From Candidatus Moanabacter tarae (GTDB taxonomy: Bacteria > Verrucomicrobiota > Verrucomicrobiia > Opitutales > UBA2987), in the NCBI GenBank assembly GCA_003226295.1, contig CP029803.1, positions 1,110,211-1,174,210 on the forward strand: DNA of 64,000 nucleotides, in the 5' to 3' direction. Every line of letters begins with the position of its first letter. Within the stretch, counting starts at the first letter, position 1. Shown piece after piece: positions 46,783 to 55,163 of the stretch. The notes below the pieces were generated by a model. It did no database searches, had not been told where the DNA came from, and was given only the letters and a program-made list of their open reading frames with translations. The position numbers were made by a program, and so were the translations under genes.

Positions 46783-46982
46783 TACTTGAAACTTTGAAGT
46801 ATTCTATTTCTTCTTTTTTGCGCCTCTTTCAGAGACTTTGTTTTCAAAGTTCGTCGAATCCTTTCCTTCGTATGAGGAGTCGGATGAATGGTGTAGTGAA
46901 TAAACCAGGTCCCATTGTTGTTCCAAAGATGATGAGTCGGATTGCCTGCGTTAATTCGCAATGATGAACATTTATCGTTCAT
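46782..46982 (-). CDS. Small basic protein coupled to cysH, integrase arm-domain-like
   Basis: A 66-residue ORF whose TAA overlaps the cysH ATG, which argues that it is translated. The segment GTWFIHYTIHPTPHTKERIR followed by RTLKTKSLKEAQKRRNRILQ looks like the arm-type DNA-binding domain at the N-terminus of tyrosine recombinases, but no catalytic recombinase domain follows. It could be a small DNA- or RNA-binding regulator of the cysH operon, or an integrase remnant. It starts seven bases after the U-run of the terminator hairpin. Confidence 0.6.
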   Translation of the reverse strand: MNDKCSSLRINAGNPTHHLWNNNGTWFIHYTIHPTPHTKERIRRTLKTKSLKEAQKRRNRILQSFK

Positions 46983-46988
46983 ATTTTT

Positions 46989-47028
46989 ATAAAAAAAAGC
47001 CCCGGAAGTCCTGCTGGACTTCCGGGGC
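46989..47028 (-). terminator. Strong intrinsic terminator/attenuator in the cysH leader
   Basis: Arms gccccggaagtcc (46999-47011) and ggacttccggggc (47016-47028) form a perfect 13-bp GC-rich stem with a 4-base loop. On the minus strand it is followed by eight T (46998-46991), the textbook intrinsic terminator. It lies between a candidate leader ORF and the first gene of the cysH operon, so it acts as an attenuator if transcription starts upstream. No gene on the minus strand ends just before it. Confidence 0.85.
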
Positions 47029-47073
47029 CTAAATTATTGATAATTAATTGCTTAAATCTTAGTGCCTAATCCA

Positions 47074-47163
47074 TTATCCAGCAGTGCTTTTAAAAGGACA
47101 ACACATACAGACGCATACCAACCTTATCCCCACAAGAGCGCATCTGACTGAAAGAATCCTCAT
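47074..47163 (-). CDS. Candidate cysteine-rich leader peptide of the cysH operon
   Basis: A 29-codon minus-strand ORF whose middle reads CVCMCC with Cys codons TGC, TGT, TGT and TGT (a fifth Cys lies at residue 8). A three-codon upstream ORF (ATG TTG ATA TGA at 47171-47160) overlaps its start as ATGA and has GGAAGGAG nine bases ahead. The ORF stops 46 bases before the terminator hairpin. Cysteine-dense leader ORFs upstream of sulfur genes are known attenuators in mycobacteria. The leader function here is inference; chance cannot be ruled out. Confidence 0.5.
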   Translation of the reverse strand: MRILSVRCALVGIRLVCVCMCCPFKSTAG

Positions 47164-47270
47164 ATCAACATGGATTCACTCTCCTTCCCCCGATAGAAGT
47201 CAACTGCTATTCGAATAGAATCGTGTCATAAATAAATCCAATCAATCCCGGATAGCGATTTTGAAAACCG

Positions 47271-47564
47271 ATGAAACCGGAAAAATCCGATAAAGAAAAA
47301 GCCGAGGTAAAAAAGGCTCTTTCCTGCTCGCTAATGAGAATCCCTCGCATGGATATCCACACGGTGCGCGAATTGATGCGAGTAGGATTCACAGAGATCC
47401 ATCAACTTTCTGGACGCTCTCCCGAAGTTATCTTTGAGGAGATTCAGAAATTGGCACCCCGAACTCCCCGAGATCACCTCTTTCACGTCCGAATGGCCGT
47501 ATACTACTCTGAGACTGAGAATCCTAATCCTGAACTTCTCCACCCATGGGCCTGGAAGGATTGA
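47271..47564 (+). CDS. Helix-hairpin-helix protein, Cdd1/pathogenicity-locus-like
   Basis: A 97-residue protein. IPRMDIHTVRELMRVGFTEIH followed by QLSGRSPEVIFEEIQKLAPRTPRDHLFHVRMAVYYSE matches the Cdd1 (PF11731-type) helix-hairpin-helix pattern. Such proteins probably bind DNA or RNA, with no established reaction. It precedes the LON-domain gene by 42 bp on the same strand. Confidence in family is moderate to good. Confidence 0.78.
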   Translation: MKPEKSDKEKAEVKKALSCSLMRIPRMDIHTVRELMRVGFTEIHQLSGRSPEVIFEEIQKLAPRTPRDHLFHVRMAVYYSETENPNPELLHPWAWKD

Positions 47565-47606
47565 CAATTCCCAGTTCTAATTTTCCCAATTCATCCCATA
47601 TCCTCT

Positions 47607-48263
47607 ATGTTCAAAGACTTCGATATTCCCCGAGAAGTTCCAGTAATGACACTGCCTGATACGGTCTTCTTCCCGCATGTAATCATGCCACTCCTAATCT
47701 TTGAACCCCGGTATCGGAAAATGATTTTTGATGTTCTGGGCAGTAACTGCCTCTTTGCTGTAGCTGGATTGGATAAAAAGGCGGCCGCATCTGAACCCAC
47801 ATCGGAACCACTCTATCAGACCGCGTCACTCGGACTTGTACGTGCGTGCTATAGCAATAAAGACGGGACCTCGAAGCTCTTTCTTCAAGGACTGTGTCGT
47901 ATTAAGATTGACCGAATAGTTCAGGAAAATCCATACCGACTTATCGCCATCACTCCGGTACAAAATCACTATCAGAAAAACGATAACCATCTCGATCCAT
48001 ACCGGCAAAAACTGTTGGAATTACTGGAGGAACTAGGGAGGCTGGGTAACGAATTTTCATTGCAGCTATTGAAATCACTCGAAGTGGTAAAAAACCCTGA
48101 AGTTTTCATCGATCTTGCAGCCGATTCCTTCCAAATTGACCCTATTGATAAACAGAGGATTCTTGAGACCTTCGATACCAAAGCGAGGTATCAATTTTTG
48201 ATTTCCAAAATAGAGTGTATCCGGACGAAGAAAAAAAATGAGGATTTCCTCGGGGAAATCTAG
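47607..48263 (+). CDS. LON substrate-binding-domain protein
   Basis: A 218-residue protein with the N-terminal LON domain (PUA-like): REVPVMTLPDTVFFPHVIMPLLIFEPRYRKMI, LFAVAGLD, GTSKLFLQGLCRIKI. It lacks the ATPase and protease domains of Lon, so is the stand-alone type common in bacteria. These bind unfolded or misfolded proteins or act as regulators; function is not established. It is likely co-transcribed with the Cdd1-like gene. Confidence 0.88.
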   Translation: MFKDFDIPREVPVMTLPDTVFFPHVIMPLLIFEPRYRKMIFDVLGSNCLFAVAGLDKKAAASEPTSEPLYQTASLGLVRACYSNKDGTSKLFLQGLCRIKIDRIVQENPYRLIAITPVQNHYQKNDNHLDPYRQKLLELLEELGRLGNEFSLQLLKSLEVVKNPEVFIDLAADSFQIDPIDKQRILETFDTKARYQFLISKIECIRTKKKNEDFLGEI

Positions 48264-48478
48264 TCTCTTCTCAACTAGGATTCTCTCCGCATCGACTTAA
48301 AATATTTTAAGTCTGTAACTCTTCCCGCACATAATTAAAGTTCACGGAAACAACTCCGCAGAGTTTTCCTAAACTGGAAAGCTGCAACCAAAGCCACCCC
48401 CTCCAAGAATATCCGAAATTACCTCTACTCACGAAATTCTTGAGCTTGTAGATAGGGATTAGAGGAGATCCTATCATA
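48264..48478. other. intergenic between convergent genes
   Basis: About 215 bp with no recognisable gene or terminator. Confidence 0.4.
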
Positions 48479-48913
48479 TCACCCCGTCTCATGAGAACTA
48501 TCAAGGTGAGCAAGAAGTTGATTCTGGTTAATTTTGCGATAGAAGCATCCAAATCGATATCTACCATCTGCATCCTGCGTATGACAGGCACCTTCGCCAA
48601 CCATACGAACTCTGTAGAGCAGTGAATTCTGTTCACAATTTATCCTGATTTCATCAACAATAAGAAAGTTCCCACTGCTTTTCCCTTTAACCCAGAGTTC
48701 GTTCCTAGAACTGCTCCAGAAAGTCGCCTTTTTTGTTTTAAAAGTTGCCTCCAAAGCAACTTTATTGACGTATCCAACAAGCAGTACCGCACCACTTTCT
48801 ACTTCTTGGACAACCGTCGGCAAAAGCGCTTGTCCATTCGCCACAACGCTCTCCAGCTTTCCGAAATCGATTGCCAAACTTTTTCCTTCTTCCAGTTCTC
48901 TAGACATCATCAC
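48479..48913 (-). CDS. hisI: Phosphoribosyl-AMP cyclohydrolase-like protein (HisI)
   Basis: A 144-residue HisI-family protein: AVLLVGYVNKVALEATFKT, WSSSRNELWVKGKSSGN, and the Cys residues of the zinc site (Cys93, Cys110, Cys123) in INCEQNSLL and CHTQDADGRYRFGCFYR. HisI hydrolyses phosphoribosyl-AMP in histidine synthesis. The acidic DxDxD metal motif of typical HisI (around DCDGD) reads NCEQN here, and there are about six extra residues between CHT and CFYR. It may still work or be a relative with another role. No other his gene is nearby. Confidence 0.8.
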   Translation of the reverse strand: MMMSRELEEGKSLAIDFGKLESVVANGQALLPTVVQEVESGAVLLVGYVNKVALEATFKTKKATFWSSSRNELWVKGKSSGNFLIVDEIRINCEQNSLLYRVRMVGEGACHTQDADGRYRFGCFYRKINQNQLLAHLDSSHETG

Positions 48914-49009
48914 CTAATACTCCTTTCTTTTTCATTCTCTAATAACTTTAACAACTGGACAATTAACCCGTCTGGTATTTCGTTTTCTAGTACCCACCGT
49001 GAATAGTCC

Positions 49010-49267
49010 TCAGAAATAGAAAAGAATAGGATGCATGATATCGAGGAAAACTTTGGCCACTTTAGAGAATATGGTGTTTAAACCAATGTCATCCAAAGCT
49101 GCTGACTGAGTAATCCTGCCTCTAGATACAATCTCGTAGAACCAAAAGTTGGCGTAATTAACAAACAGCATGCTAACTAGAAAGATCCAAGACCACTTAC
49201 TTTTAATACCTATACCGCATTTTTTAAAATGTCCGATCCCCTGATACCCTCTGAACCAGGCTGACAC
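49010..49267 (-). CDS. Possible small membrane protein
   Basis: An 85-codon ORF with a hydrophobic segment WSWIFLVSMLFVNYANFWF and a hydrophobic end FLDIMHPILFYF. I recognise no family; there is a remote resemblance to YggT-like small membrane proteins. It could be a chance ORF in the 450-bp gap between hisI and gmd. Confidence 0.25.
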   Translation of the reverse strand: MSAWFRGYQGIGHFKKCGIGIKSKWSWIFLVSMLFVNYANFWFYEIVSRGRITQSAALDDIGLNTIFSKVAKVFLDIMHPILFYF

Positions 49268-49360
49268 ACTGATCTGCTAAGCCATGGTCCAGACCAACCG
49301 ATCCATAAAATCAGCATTCTACGTCACTATCAGCAAGAAACAGGCTTAAATCCTCAAACT

Positions 49361-50365
49361 CTAAGTGGCCGATTTCCCAGGCGAACCTCTCATAACCTTT
49401 AGCTCAGCCTCCACTAACCTTTCAGCCATCTCCACAAATCCCACCTTCTGTTCCCACCCAAGCCTATCGCGAGCCTTACTAGGATTTCCCTTCTGAGGAT
49501 GAAGTTCAACCCGACGAGCCAGACTTGCATCGAAATCAACGTGTGCTTCCCAGTTGAGATCAACTACTCTAAAGCAAGCATCGACAAGTTCCTGAACAGA
49601 ATGTGATTCACCAGTTGCAAACACGTAATCTTCGATTTCATCCTCTTGCAACATCTGCCAAATTCCATAAACAAAATCTGGAGCCCAGCCCCAGTCTCTT
49701 TTTGCATCGAGATTTCCCAGCTGCAATCGATCCAGGATTCCCGTCTTTATCGCAGCAACTCCACGTGCAATTTTCTTGGAAACAAACTCAGGACTCCTTC
49801 TCGGGGACTCGTGATTAAAAAGGATACCTGATCCACAGGAAATGCCGTAGTTCTCCCGATAGATAGAAACCAATTGCTGGGAATAGGCTTTAGCCGCTCC
49901 ATAGGGAGTTGCCATCCGAACGGGAGTAGTTTCATCCTGAACTGCTTCGTCCGTCTTCCCGAAAACCTCACAACTAGAAGCAAAAAATAGCCGCGCAGGT
50001 TGATCCAGGAAGCGATTTATCTCAAGCAACTGCAAGGTATAGGTAGCGTTGCTATGTAAGGTCTCTTCCGGAAGATCAAAACTCAGTCTTGGGCTGCTTT
50101 GGCCAGCCAGATGATAGATTTCATCTGGCTTAACTTTGTTGATAATTGAGCCCATCTGAACACCGTCGAAGCCCTCCATTGTGTGAATGAAGAGACGGTG
50201 CCCCACAATTCCATCAATTCCCATCAAGTGAGCCAGATTCCCGGAAGACAATTTCGAAGGATCACGAGTGACCCCATGAACCTCATATTCTTTTCCCAAG
50301 AGGAGGTCACAAAGATATGAACCATCTTGTCCCGATATACCTGTTATGAGCGCTTTTTTGGCCAT
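49361..50365 (-). CDS. gmd: GDP-mannose 4,6-dehydratase
   Basis: A 334-residue short-chain dehydrogenase/reductase. It has the Rossmann start KKALITGISGQDGSYLCDLLL, the Gmd-type IYHLAGQSSPRLSFD, the YGAAKAYS catalytic Tyr-Lys pair, and FNHESPRRSPEFVSKKIARG (normally a G where S is in SPRRG). The C-terminus is LELHPQKGNPSKARDRLGWEQKVG-like. It converts GDP-mannose to GDP-4-keto-6-deoxymannose, feeding fucose, rhamnose or perosamine sugars for surface polysaccharide. GDP-fucose synthase is not in the window. Confidence 0.93.
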   Translation of the reverse strand: MAKKALITGISGQDGSYLCDLLLGKEYEVHGVTRDPSKLSSGNLAHLMGIDGIVGHRLFIHTMEGFDGVQMGSIINKVKPDEIYHLAGQSSPRLSFDLPEETLHSNATYTLQLLEINRFLDQPARLFFASSCEVFGKTDEAVQDETTPVRMATPYGAAKAYSQQLVSIYRENYGISCGSGILFNHESPRRSPEFVSKKIARGVAAIKTGILDRLQLGNLDAKRDWGWAPDFVYGIWQMLQEDEIEDYVFATGESHSVQELVDACFRVVDLNWEAHVDFDASLARRVELHPQKGNPSKARDRLGWEQKVGFVEMAERLVEAELKVMRGSPGKSAT

Positions 50366-50440
50366 CTAATCAGTCCGTTGTTTTCCCTATTTTGGACTTA
50401 ATCGGTCCGTGTCCTTTCTTTAATAAACAACACAAAATCA

Positions 50441-50470
50441 AGGGGCCGCAGTTTTTCAACCGCGGCCCCT
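50441..50470 (-). terminator. Strong hairpin in the gmd upstream region
   Basis: On the minus strand a 13-bp stem (one G-U pair) closes a GAAA tetraloop: arms aggggccgcggtt and aactgcggcccct. It is followed by TGATTTTG, a weak U-rich tract. It is 75 bases upstream of the gmd ATG on the same strand, so it resembles a leader terminator or stable 5'-UTR hairpin, though it could terminate unseen upstream transcription. Confidence 0.6.
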
Positions 50471-50771
50471 CCTCCCAATATGCAAAACACCGACAGCGCA
50501 ATTATTGGTTAATGAGTAAAAGGAGGTCAAGCAGCAATAGGATAGAGATAACTAAACTACGGATAGACTCTAAGTATTAGGTAACCATTAAGGCAGTCAC
50601 AGTTTCTCAAATTCCATAGACCCATATTGAAGCAGACTTAAACTAGATAGAATCCTCCCGTGAAACCATAGTCTCTGACCATTATCATTTTAAGAATTGG
50701 ATACAGGATCCATGGTAATAACAATTGATTTTATACATTGGTGTTGCCTCTTTTAGAAAATAATCATAGAT
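50471..50771. other. intergenic, no gene seen
   Basis: About 300 bp between the hairpin and the GH127-like gene. I see no gene; it must hold the promoters of gmd (leftward) and of the rightward gene. Confidence 0.4.
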
Positions 50772-52322
50772 TTGTTATCAGTGACATTAAAGGAATCGAT
50801 GAAGCTTGGAGGTGAAGGCCTACTCTCCTGGCTCGACCCAAAGAGGGATTATTTTCCCTACGGAAGATGGATCACTCATGATGTCGGGCGCTGGTGGGAT
50901 GCCATGCTTCGACTCGAGAGTGCAATAGGGTTTTCCATTCCCGCACACATAGAGGGTGCAAGTCTGCGTAATCTACATTGGCTCACCGATAATCCCGACA
51001 GCATACTTTTCGTTCCTCCTGGCCTGGACTGGCATCTGATGAGGTTCGAACTTCACAGCCTACGTGAAGGCATTCTAGCATTTAATGCTCTGGTTGAATT
51101 CCGTAACAGTCAGTGGGCTCGAGAGAAAGGTCACCAATACCTTATGACGATTGACCGGTGCCTTAAAGAGGATTTCACGTGGGACGTGGATAAGTTTGAA
51201 TACACGCGACATTTTACCGGTTCCGAATACGAACACCCTATACATGTTCCAGCCAACGCTAATATGGGCCAAAAATTACCGACTCACGGCCGCTGCATAG
51301 AAGCTTTGGTTTGGTTTTACAAAGCTACCGGTGACGATCTGGCAATAGAATTAGCCGAACGACTGGCCCGGTTTCATCTCCAATATGCAATTAATCCAGA
51401 CGGCACTATCCCAGATGAACTTACCGCCGAAGACTCACCTCAGGGGGACCGGCAATCCTATCTATATACTCTATGTGGTCTTCTCCTTTTCGGAACGATG
51501 ACAGGCCAATCAGAGTACGTAGAGGCAGTGGTGAACGCCTATAAAATAGGCGTTCCCAGCATTGTTAATCAGTCGGGATGGGTAGCCCACGATTTGGGCC
51601 GGCTGAATTTTCCGGATAAGATCGGCAATCCCATGGCTAACACCGAATCGACCGGAGCGGCTGCTCGTTTAGCATTATGGATTGCCGAATATACCGGGAA
51701 ACCGGACTGCTATGATGACGTCGAACGCCTTGTTAGGGCACGGCTTTTCCCAGGGCAGACGACCGAAGTAGACCTCCTATTCGAAAAACCTTCGAATTAC
51801 CCAAGAAAGAAGGGAGGATGGGGTGAAAATGACTTTCCCCACGCCGGGAAGGGCTGTAATCCCAGCGGAACCGCAGAGATCATCCACACCTTTTGCGCAC
51901 TCTACCAGCGGATCTACCGACACGACAAAACGGGCCTCGTCATCAATCTCCATTTCGATTACGATGACGAAAACATCCATATCAACTCAGTCCGCAATGA
52001 ACGCGCGACCCTCACCATCAAACCTCGCATCCATGACAACATCCTGATCCGGATTCCCGGATGGGTCCCTCAGGAAACGATTAAATTTGAAGTTCAGGGC
52101 AAGCCCGTAACCCCCACCTTCGTAGGACCCTATGCTTTCCTGGCCAAAACACATATCAGCATTGGGGCTGATATTTCGCTAAATTACGCCCTGCCGTCTA
52201 AGCGAACCACTGAAGCCATGCCTGCGGGTGACACATATGAGTTCTCATGGCGCGGAGATGAAATCACTGGGGTAATGCCGAATGATAAACCACTTCCATT
52301 CTATCCATCGATGACCAGCTGA
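50772..52322 (+). CDS. GH127-like (alpha/alpha)6-barrel glycan-active protein
   Basis: A 516-residue protein without a visible signal peptide. The first ~400 residues look like an alpha-toroid glycoside hydrolase (HGRCIEALVWFYKATGDDLA, LIYTL-like repeats, NTESTGAAARLALWIAEYTG, CNPSGTAEIIHTFCALYQRI) and the last ~100 a beta-sandwich (NERATLTIKPRIHDNILIRIPGW, YEFSWRGDEITGVMP). This architecture recalls GH127/DUF1680 beta-L-arabinofuranosidases, but the CXXCGxxCC-type Cys cluster is not obvious, so assignment to the exact family is tentative. It precedes a dioxygenase gene by 56 bp. Confidence 0.6.
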   Translation: MLSVTLKESMKLGGEGLLSWLDPKRDYFPYGRWITHDVGRWWDAMLRLESAIGFSIPAHIEGASLRNLHWLTDNPDSILFVPPGLDWHLMRFELHSLREGILAFNALVEFRNSQWAREKGHQYLMTIDRCLKEDFTWDVDKFEYTRHFTGSEYEHPIHVPANANMGQKLPTHGRCIEALVWFYKATGDDLAIELAERLARFHLQYAINPDGTIPDELTAEDSPQGDRQSYLYTLCGLLLFGTMTGQSEYVEAVVNAYKIGVPSIVNQSGWVAHDLGRLNFPDKIGNPMANTESTGAAARLALWIAEYTGKPDCYDDVERLVRARLFPGQTTEVDLLFEKPSNYPRKKGGWGENDFPHAGKGCNPSGTAEIIHTFCALYQRIYRHDKTGLVINLHFDYDDENIHINSVRNERATLTIKPRIHDNILIRIPGWVPQETIKFEVQGKPVTPTFVGPYAFLAKTHISIGADISLNYALPSKRTTEAMPAGDTYEFSWRGDEITGVMPNDKPLPFYPSMTS

Positions 52323-52378
52323 CTTTCGGTGCTACTACAGCATTGAGCATTCAATGCTAAAATCACGAGGATTCAAAA

Positions 52379-53623
52379 TTGAATATCAATCAATTGCAGT
52401 CAAAAGTCATGCGTCTTGAACGGGAACTATCTGACGCGCAACAACGGTTAGCTCAAGCAACTTACAATCCTGAAGACTTCACTGCGAACTTGGTGCAAAG
52501 TCGGTCTTATGCTGTTAACCCGAGCTCTGGGACACCGGCCAAAGTGGTAGATCAGTGCGTTGATTCTCTACAACGATACGGGTTTTGTGTTGTCGATAAC
52601 GCGATTCCTTCCAACCAAGTATCAGTTATTCGCCAGGAAGTTATCCAAGCCCAAACTACGATTAGCCAGAACCTGAAAAAGATAAGGGAACGAGTTGATA
52701 ATATTGGACTAAATCCATCCAAATTACTAACTGGCACAGATGCGGAACTAAGACCGGTACGTCGAGTTGGGCATCTTCCTAAACCACCGAACGACATTGT
52801 GTGGATGCCTCAATATGCTCAGTATCTGGCTCACCCGGTGATTACAGCACTGGCCCGCCAAGTACTGGATGACCATCTGCGAATTGCCCAGTTACACCTA
52901 CGCATTATCGAGTCCAAACAACCTGATGGAACTCCCGGTGGTTTTGGCAAAGTCCAGTATCGGAGTCGAGACAACCGAGGATGGCATACTGACTGGCCTC
53001 ACGACCTGTCAGCTTATGGCGGTGACAAACCAGAGCACAACGCTGGCTGTATCCGTCAACCCTTCCCCGACGTCACCATGTGTCTGGTAATGATTTGGTA
53101 CCTGACTGACGTGGATGAAAACTCAGGAGGAACTTGGGTTGTTCCAGGATCACATCGAGACAAACGTAATCCCAGGGGACCATCTGACAACATCAATGTG
53201 GTAGCTCCTATTCCTGGTGAGATGCAAGTCACCGCAACTGCCGGCTCAGTCTACATCCAAGATTCGCGTAGTTGGCACGCCTCGCCCATGCATAACCCTG
53301 GTGGACAAGACAGGGTGGCAGTGATTAACCGCTGGTGTCCCTGGTGGTTGTCAGTCGATGACTATGCTCCAGAAAATATCTTCAACACAATTTGCCAACC
53401 ATTATCCCGAGCTGAGTATGAGTCCTTACCGACTGAGTTACAGCCCTTCATGAAACATCTATGCCCCGAAGTATGGGATACAATTCAGCAACCAGTGCTT
53501 GATCGCGCAAAAGCCGCGGCTTTGCGAACCAAATGGGGATTCGACCAGTTGGAAAACCTCTCAGGAAATCTATCTCAGGCTAACGCTCATATTAGGGTGC
53601 CGTCACTACCTGATTCACATTAA
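52379..53623 (+). CDS. Phytanoyl-CoA dioxygenase-family (Fe/2-oxoglutarate) protein
   Basis: A 414-residue Fe(II)/2-oxoglutarate oxygenase. I take the TTG at 52379 (GAGG about eight bases before); an ATG at 52409 would drop a coiled-coil-like N-terminal helix. Metal ligands are the HxD in RGWHTDWPHDL and the distal His in SRSWHASPMHN followed by the 2-oxoglutarate Arg in GGQDRVAVINRW. The family hydroxylates fatty-acyl or other small substrates. It follows the GH127-like gene and precedes tRNA-Thr. Confidence 0.88.
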   Translation: MNINQLQSKVMRLERELSDAQQRLAQATYNPEDFTANLVQSRSYAVNPSSGTPAKVVDQCVDSLQRYGFCVVDNAIPSNQVSVIRQEVIQAQTTISQNLKKIRERVDNIGLNPSKLLTGTDAELRPVRRVGHLPKPPNDIVWMPQYAQYLAHPVITALARQVLDDHLRIAQLHLRIIESKQPDGTPGGFGKVQYRSRDNRGWHTDWPHDLSAYGGDKPEHNAGCIRQPFPDVTMCLVMIWYLTDVDENSGGTWVVPGSHRDKRNPRGPSDNINVVAPIPGEMQVTATAGSVYIQDSRSWHASPMHNPGGQDRVAVINRWCPWWLSVDDYAPENIFNTICQPLSRAEYESLPTELQPFMKHLCPEVWDTIQQPVLDRAKAAALRTKWGFDQLENLSGNLSQANAHIRVPSLPDSH

Positions 53624-53723
53624 GATTTAATTTCTGTTTTACGGTCCAAATAACCGCAATATCGTCAGCTTGGCCTAGTAGACAATCTAACGTCAGAAGA
53701 AAGGATTTAATATACAAGTATTT

Positions 53724-53799
<76 letters not shown>

Positions 53800-54009
53800 C
53801 TTTGTCCTTTTAGGTTCTAAAAATTGTTTGAGATTGAATATTTAAATATATATTTCCACCTATTTAGGGCAATAAAACATGAGTTCTTACAGCAGGTTTT
53901 AAAGAACGCCCATCCAAATTTTATTCGTCTATTTCTTCTTGCCCCCAAAAGTTACGAGACAGGATGAAATCCAGACAAGATCGGATCAGATGACATTGAT
54001 CTGGCACGA

Positions 54010-54243
54010 TTGTACTCTTACGCCTTTCGTCGGCATGTAATTGGGGTCTTTAGCGCCACGCGGGTCCTATTGGAAGCCCGTCCAAGATCTATAGACCAAA
54101 GTGCGTTGCTTCGAATGCGGGAATGTAAACTGCTCGAGGACCTCGCCAATATGACAATTGAACCCATTCCAGTAGATTTCACCGCCTTGTTGGCAACGTT
54201 TCCCACTATGCAAACAATATCAAGAGAGCTGAGGCAGCAATGA
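54010..54243 (+). CDS. Unrecognised 77-codon ORF, possible gene fragment
   Basis: An ORF with leucine-rich helices (SALLRMRECKLLEDLANMTI) and no family I recognise. Its TGA overlaps the ATG of the next reading frame (ATGA at 54240), consistent with coupled translation in a once-intact operon. It starts 210 bases after tRNA-Thr in a stretch with otherwise decayed coding sequence, so it may be real or a remnant. Confidence 0.35.
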   Translation: MYSYAFRRHVIGVFSATRVLLEARPRSIDQSALLRMRECKLLEDLANMTIEPIPVDFTALLATFPTMQTISRELRQQ

Positions 54244-54948
54244 ATGAAGATGGGTCGTGTTCGCAGGATCAAGAAGTCCTACGAATCAGGAAACGATTTA
54301 TTAACGTCGTCAACAAGATTCGCAGCTCCAATGGGATCGAGTTGACCCGCGACACCGAGGCTCCTGAACAAGCACCTTTGTTGTGCCTAACCTTGGGATC
54401 ACTATTGTGCCCTTACCAAAGAGGGCTACGCCTTAGTAATTCCTCCAAACACTCGGCATGGCTATGTTAATGCAAGTGAGAAAACACATCACCTACCTTT
54501 TATTTTCGGTAGTTATAAGAGAGGCGGATGGGGTGTATTTTTCGACGTCGAAGCACAACCGATCCAGCTGAAAGCATTACGGAAAGTACCTTTGGACAGC
54601 AATCGACTCAACACTCCTATCAGACTGGAAAGCATAATCCGTAACTTCGCCTGCCGGTCATTGTGTAAGCGTAAACGTATCCTCCCAGCGTGTCGTACAG
54701 ATCGCAATGGGACTGGCGGTCTCGAATTGCATCTCACCCGTGATCCCATAGGTAAACCATATGTCCTTAGGAGCAACCGGTTTTTAGCTGCATCGGTAGT
54801 CAGTGGATCCGGCCTTCTCCGGATGGCCGGCCAAAAATGCCCAATCGTCCTTCACGATCACTTTGGAATTCCGGGAGGAACTCCCGCCGAAATCGAAGGA
54901 GATGAAAAAGGTCCCTTGGTTTTGATGGACGCAGATCTGGTTCCCTAG
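54240..54948 (+). pseudogene. Decayed gene with apparent frameshifts, cupin-like segment
   Basis: Three frames share one coherent-looking protein: first frame ending RDTEAPEQAPL, a second giving TFVVPNLGITIVPL, and a third giving TKEGYALVIPPNTRHGYVN, then HHLPFIFGSYKRGGWGVFF on to a TAG at 54946. The PPNTRHGY part looks like a cupin metal-site turn. Breaks fall near 54375 and 54415. The remaining C-terminal ~200 codons are open but unrecognised. Original function unknown; I regard it as a broken gene. Confidence 0.5.
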
Positions 54949-55163
54949 ATTATTTAATATCCGAGACCTTGACTCACCGCTAATTCCCATACTAATGCTT
55001 CCTCTAAGTGTGTGGTTTTTATTTTAATCCGTACCGGTTGTGTCCAGAGTTTACACTGTTACTTCACCAAATGGAAGTGGCCGTACTTCATTGCCGATAG
55101 AAATAGCGTCAGACGATTGGCTCATTAAATACGGGCAGGTATTTCTAATCTAAAAGTAGACGC

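Noticed and set aside
50392-50580. Short plus-strand ORF in the gmd upstream region
   Set aside because: Covers the hairpin and ends in low-complexity basic sequence; no homology-like features and no good start site.
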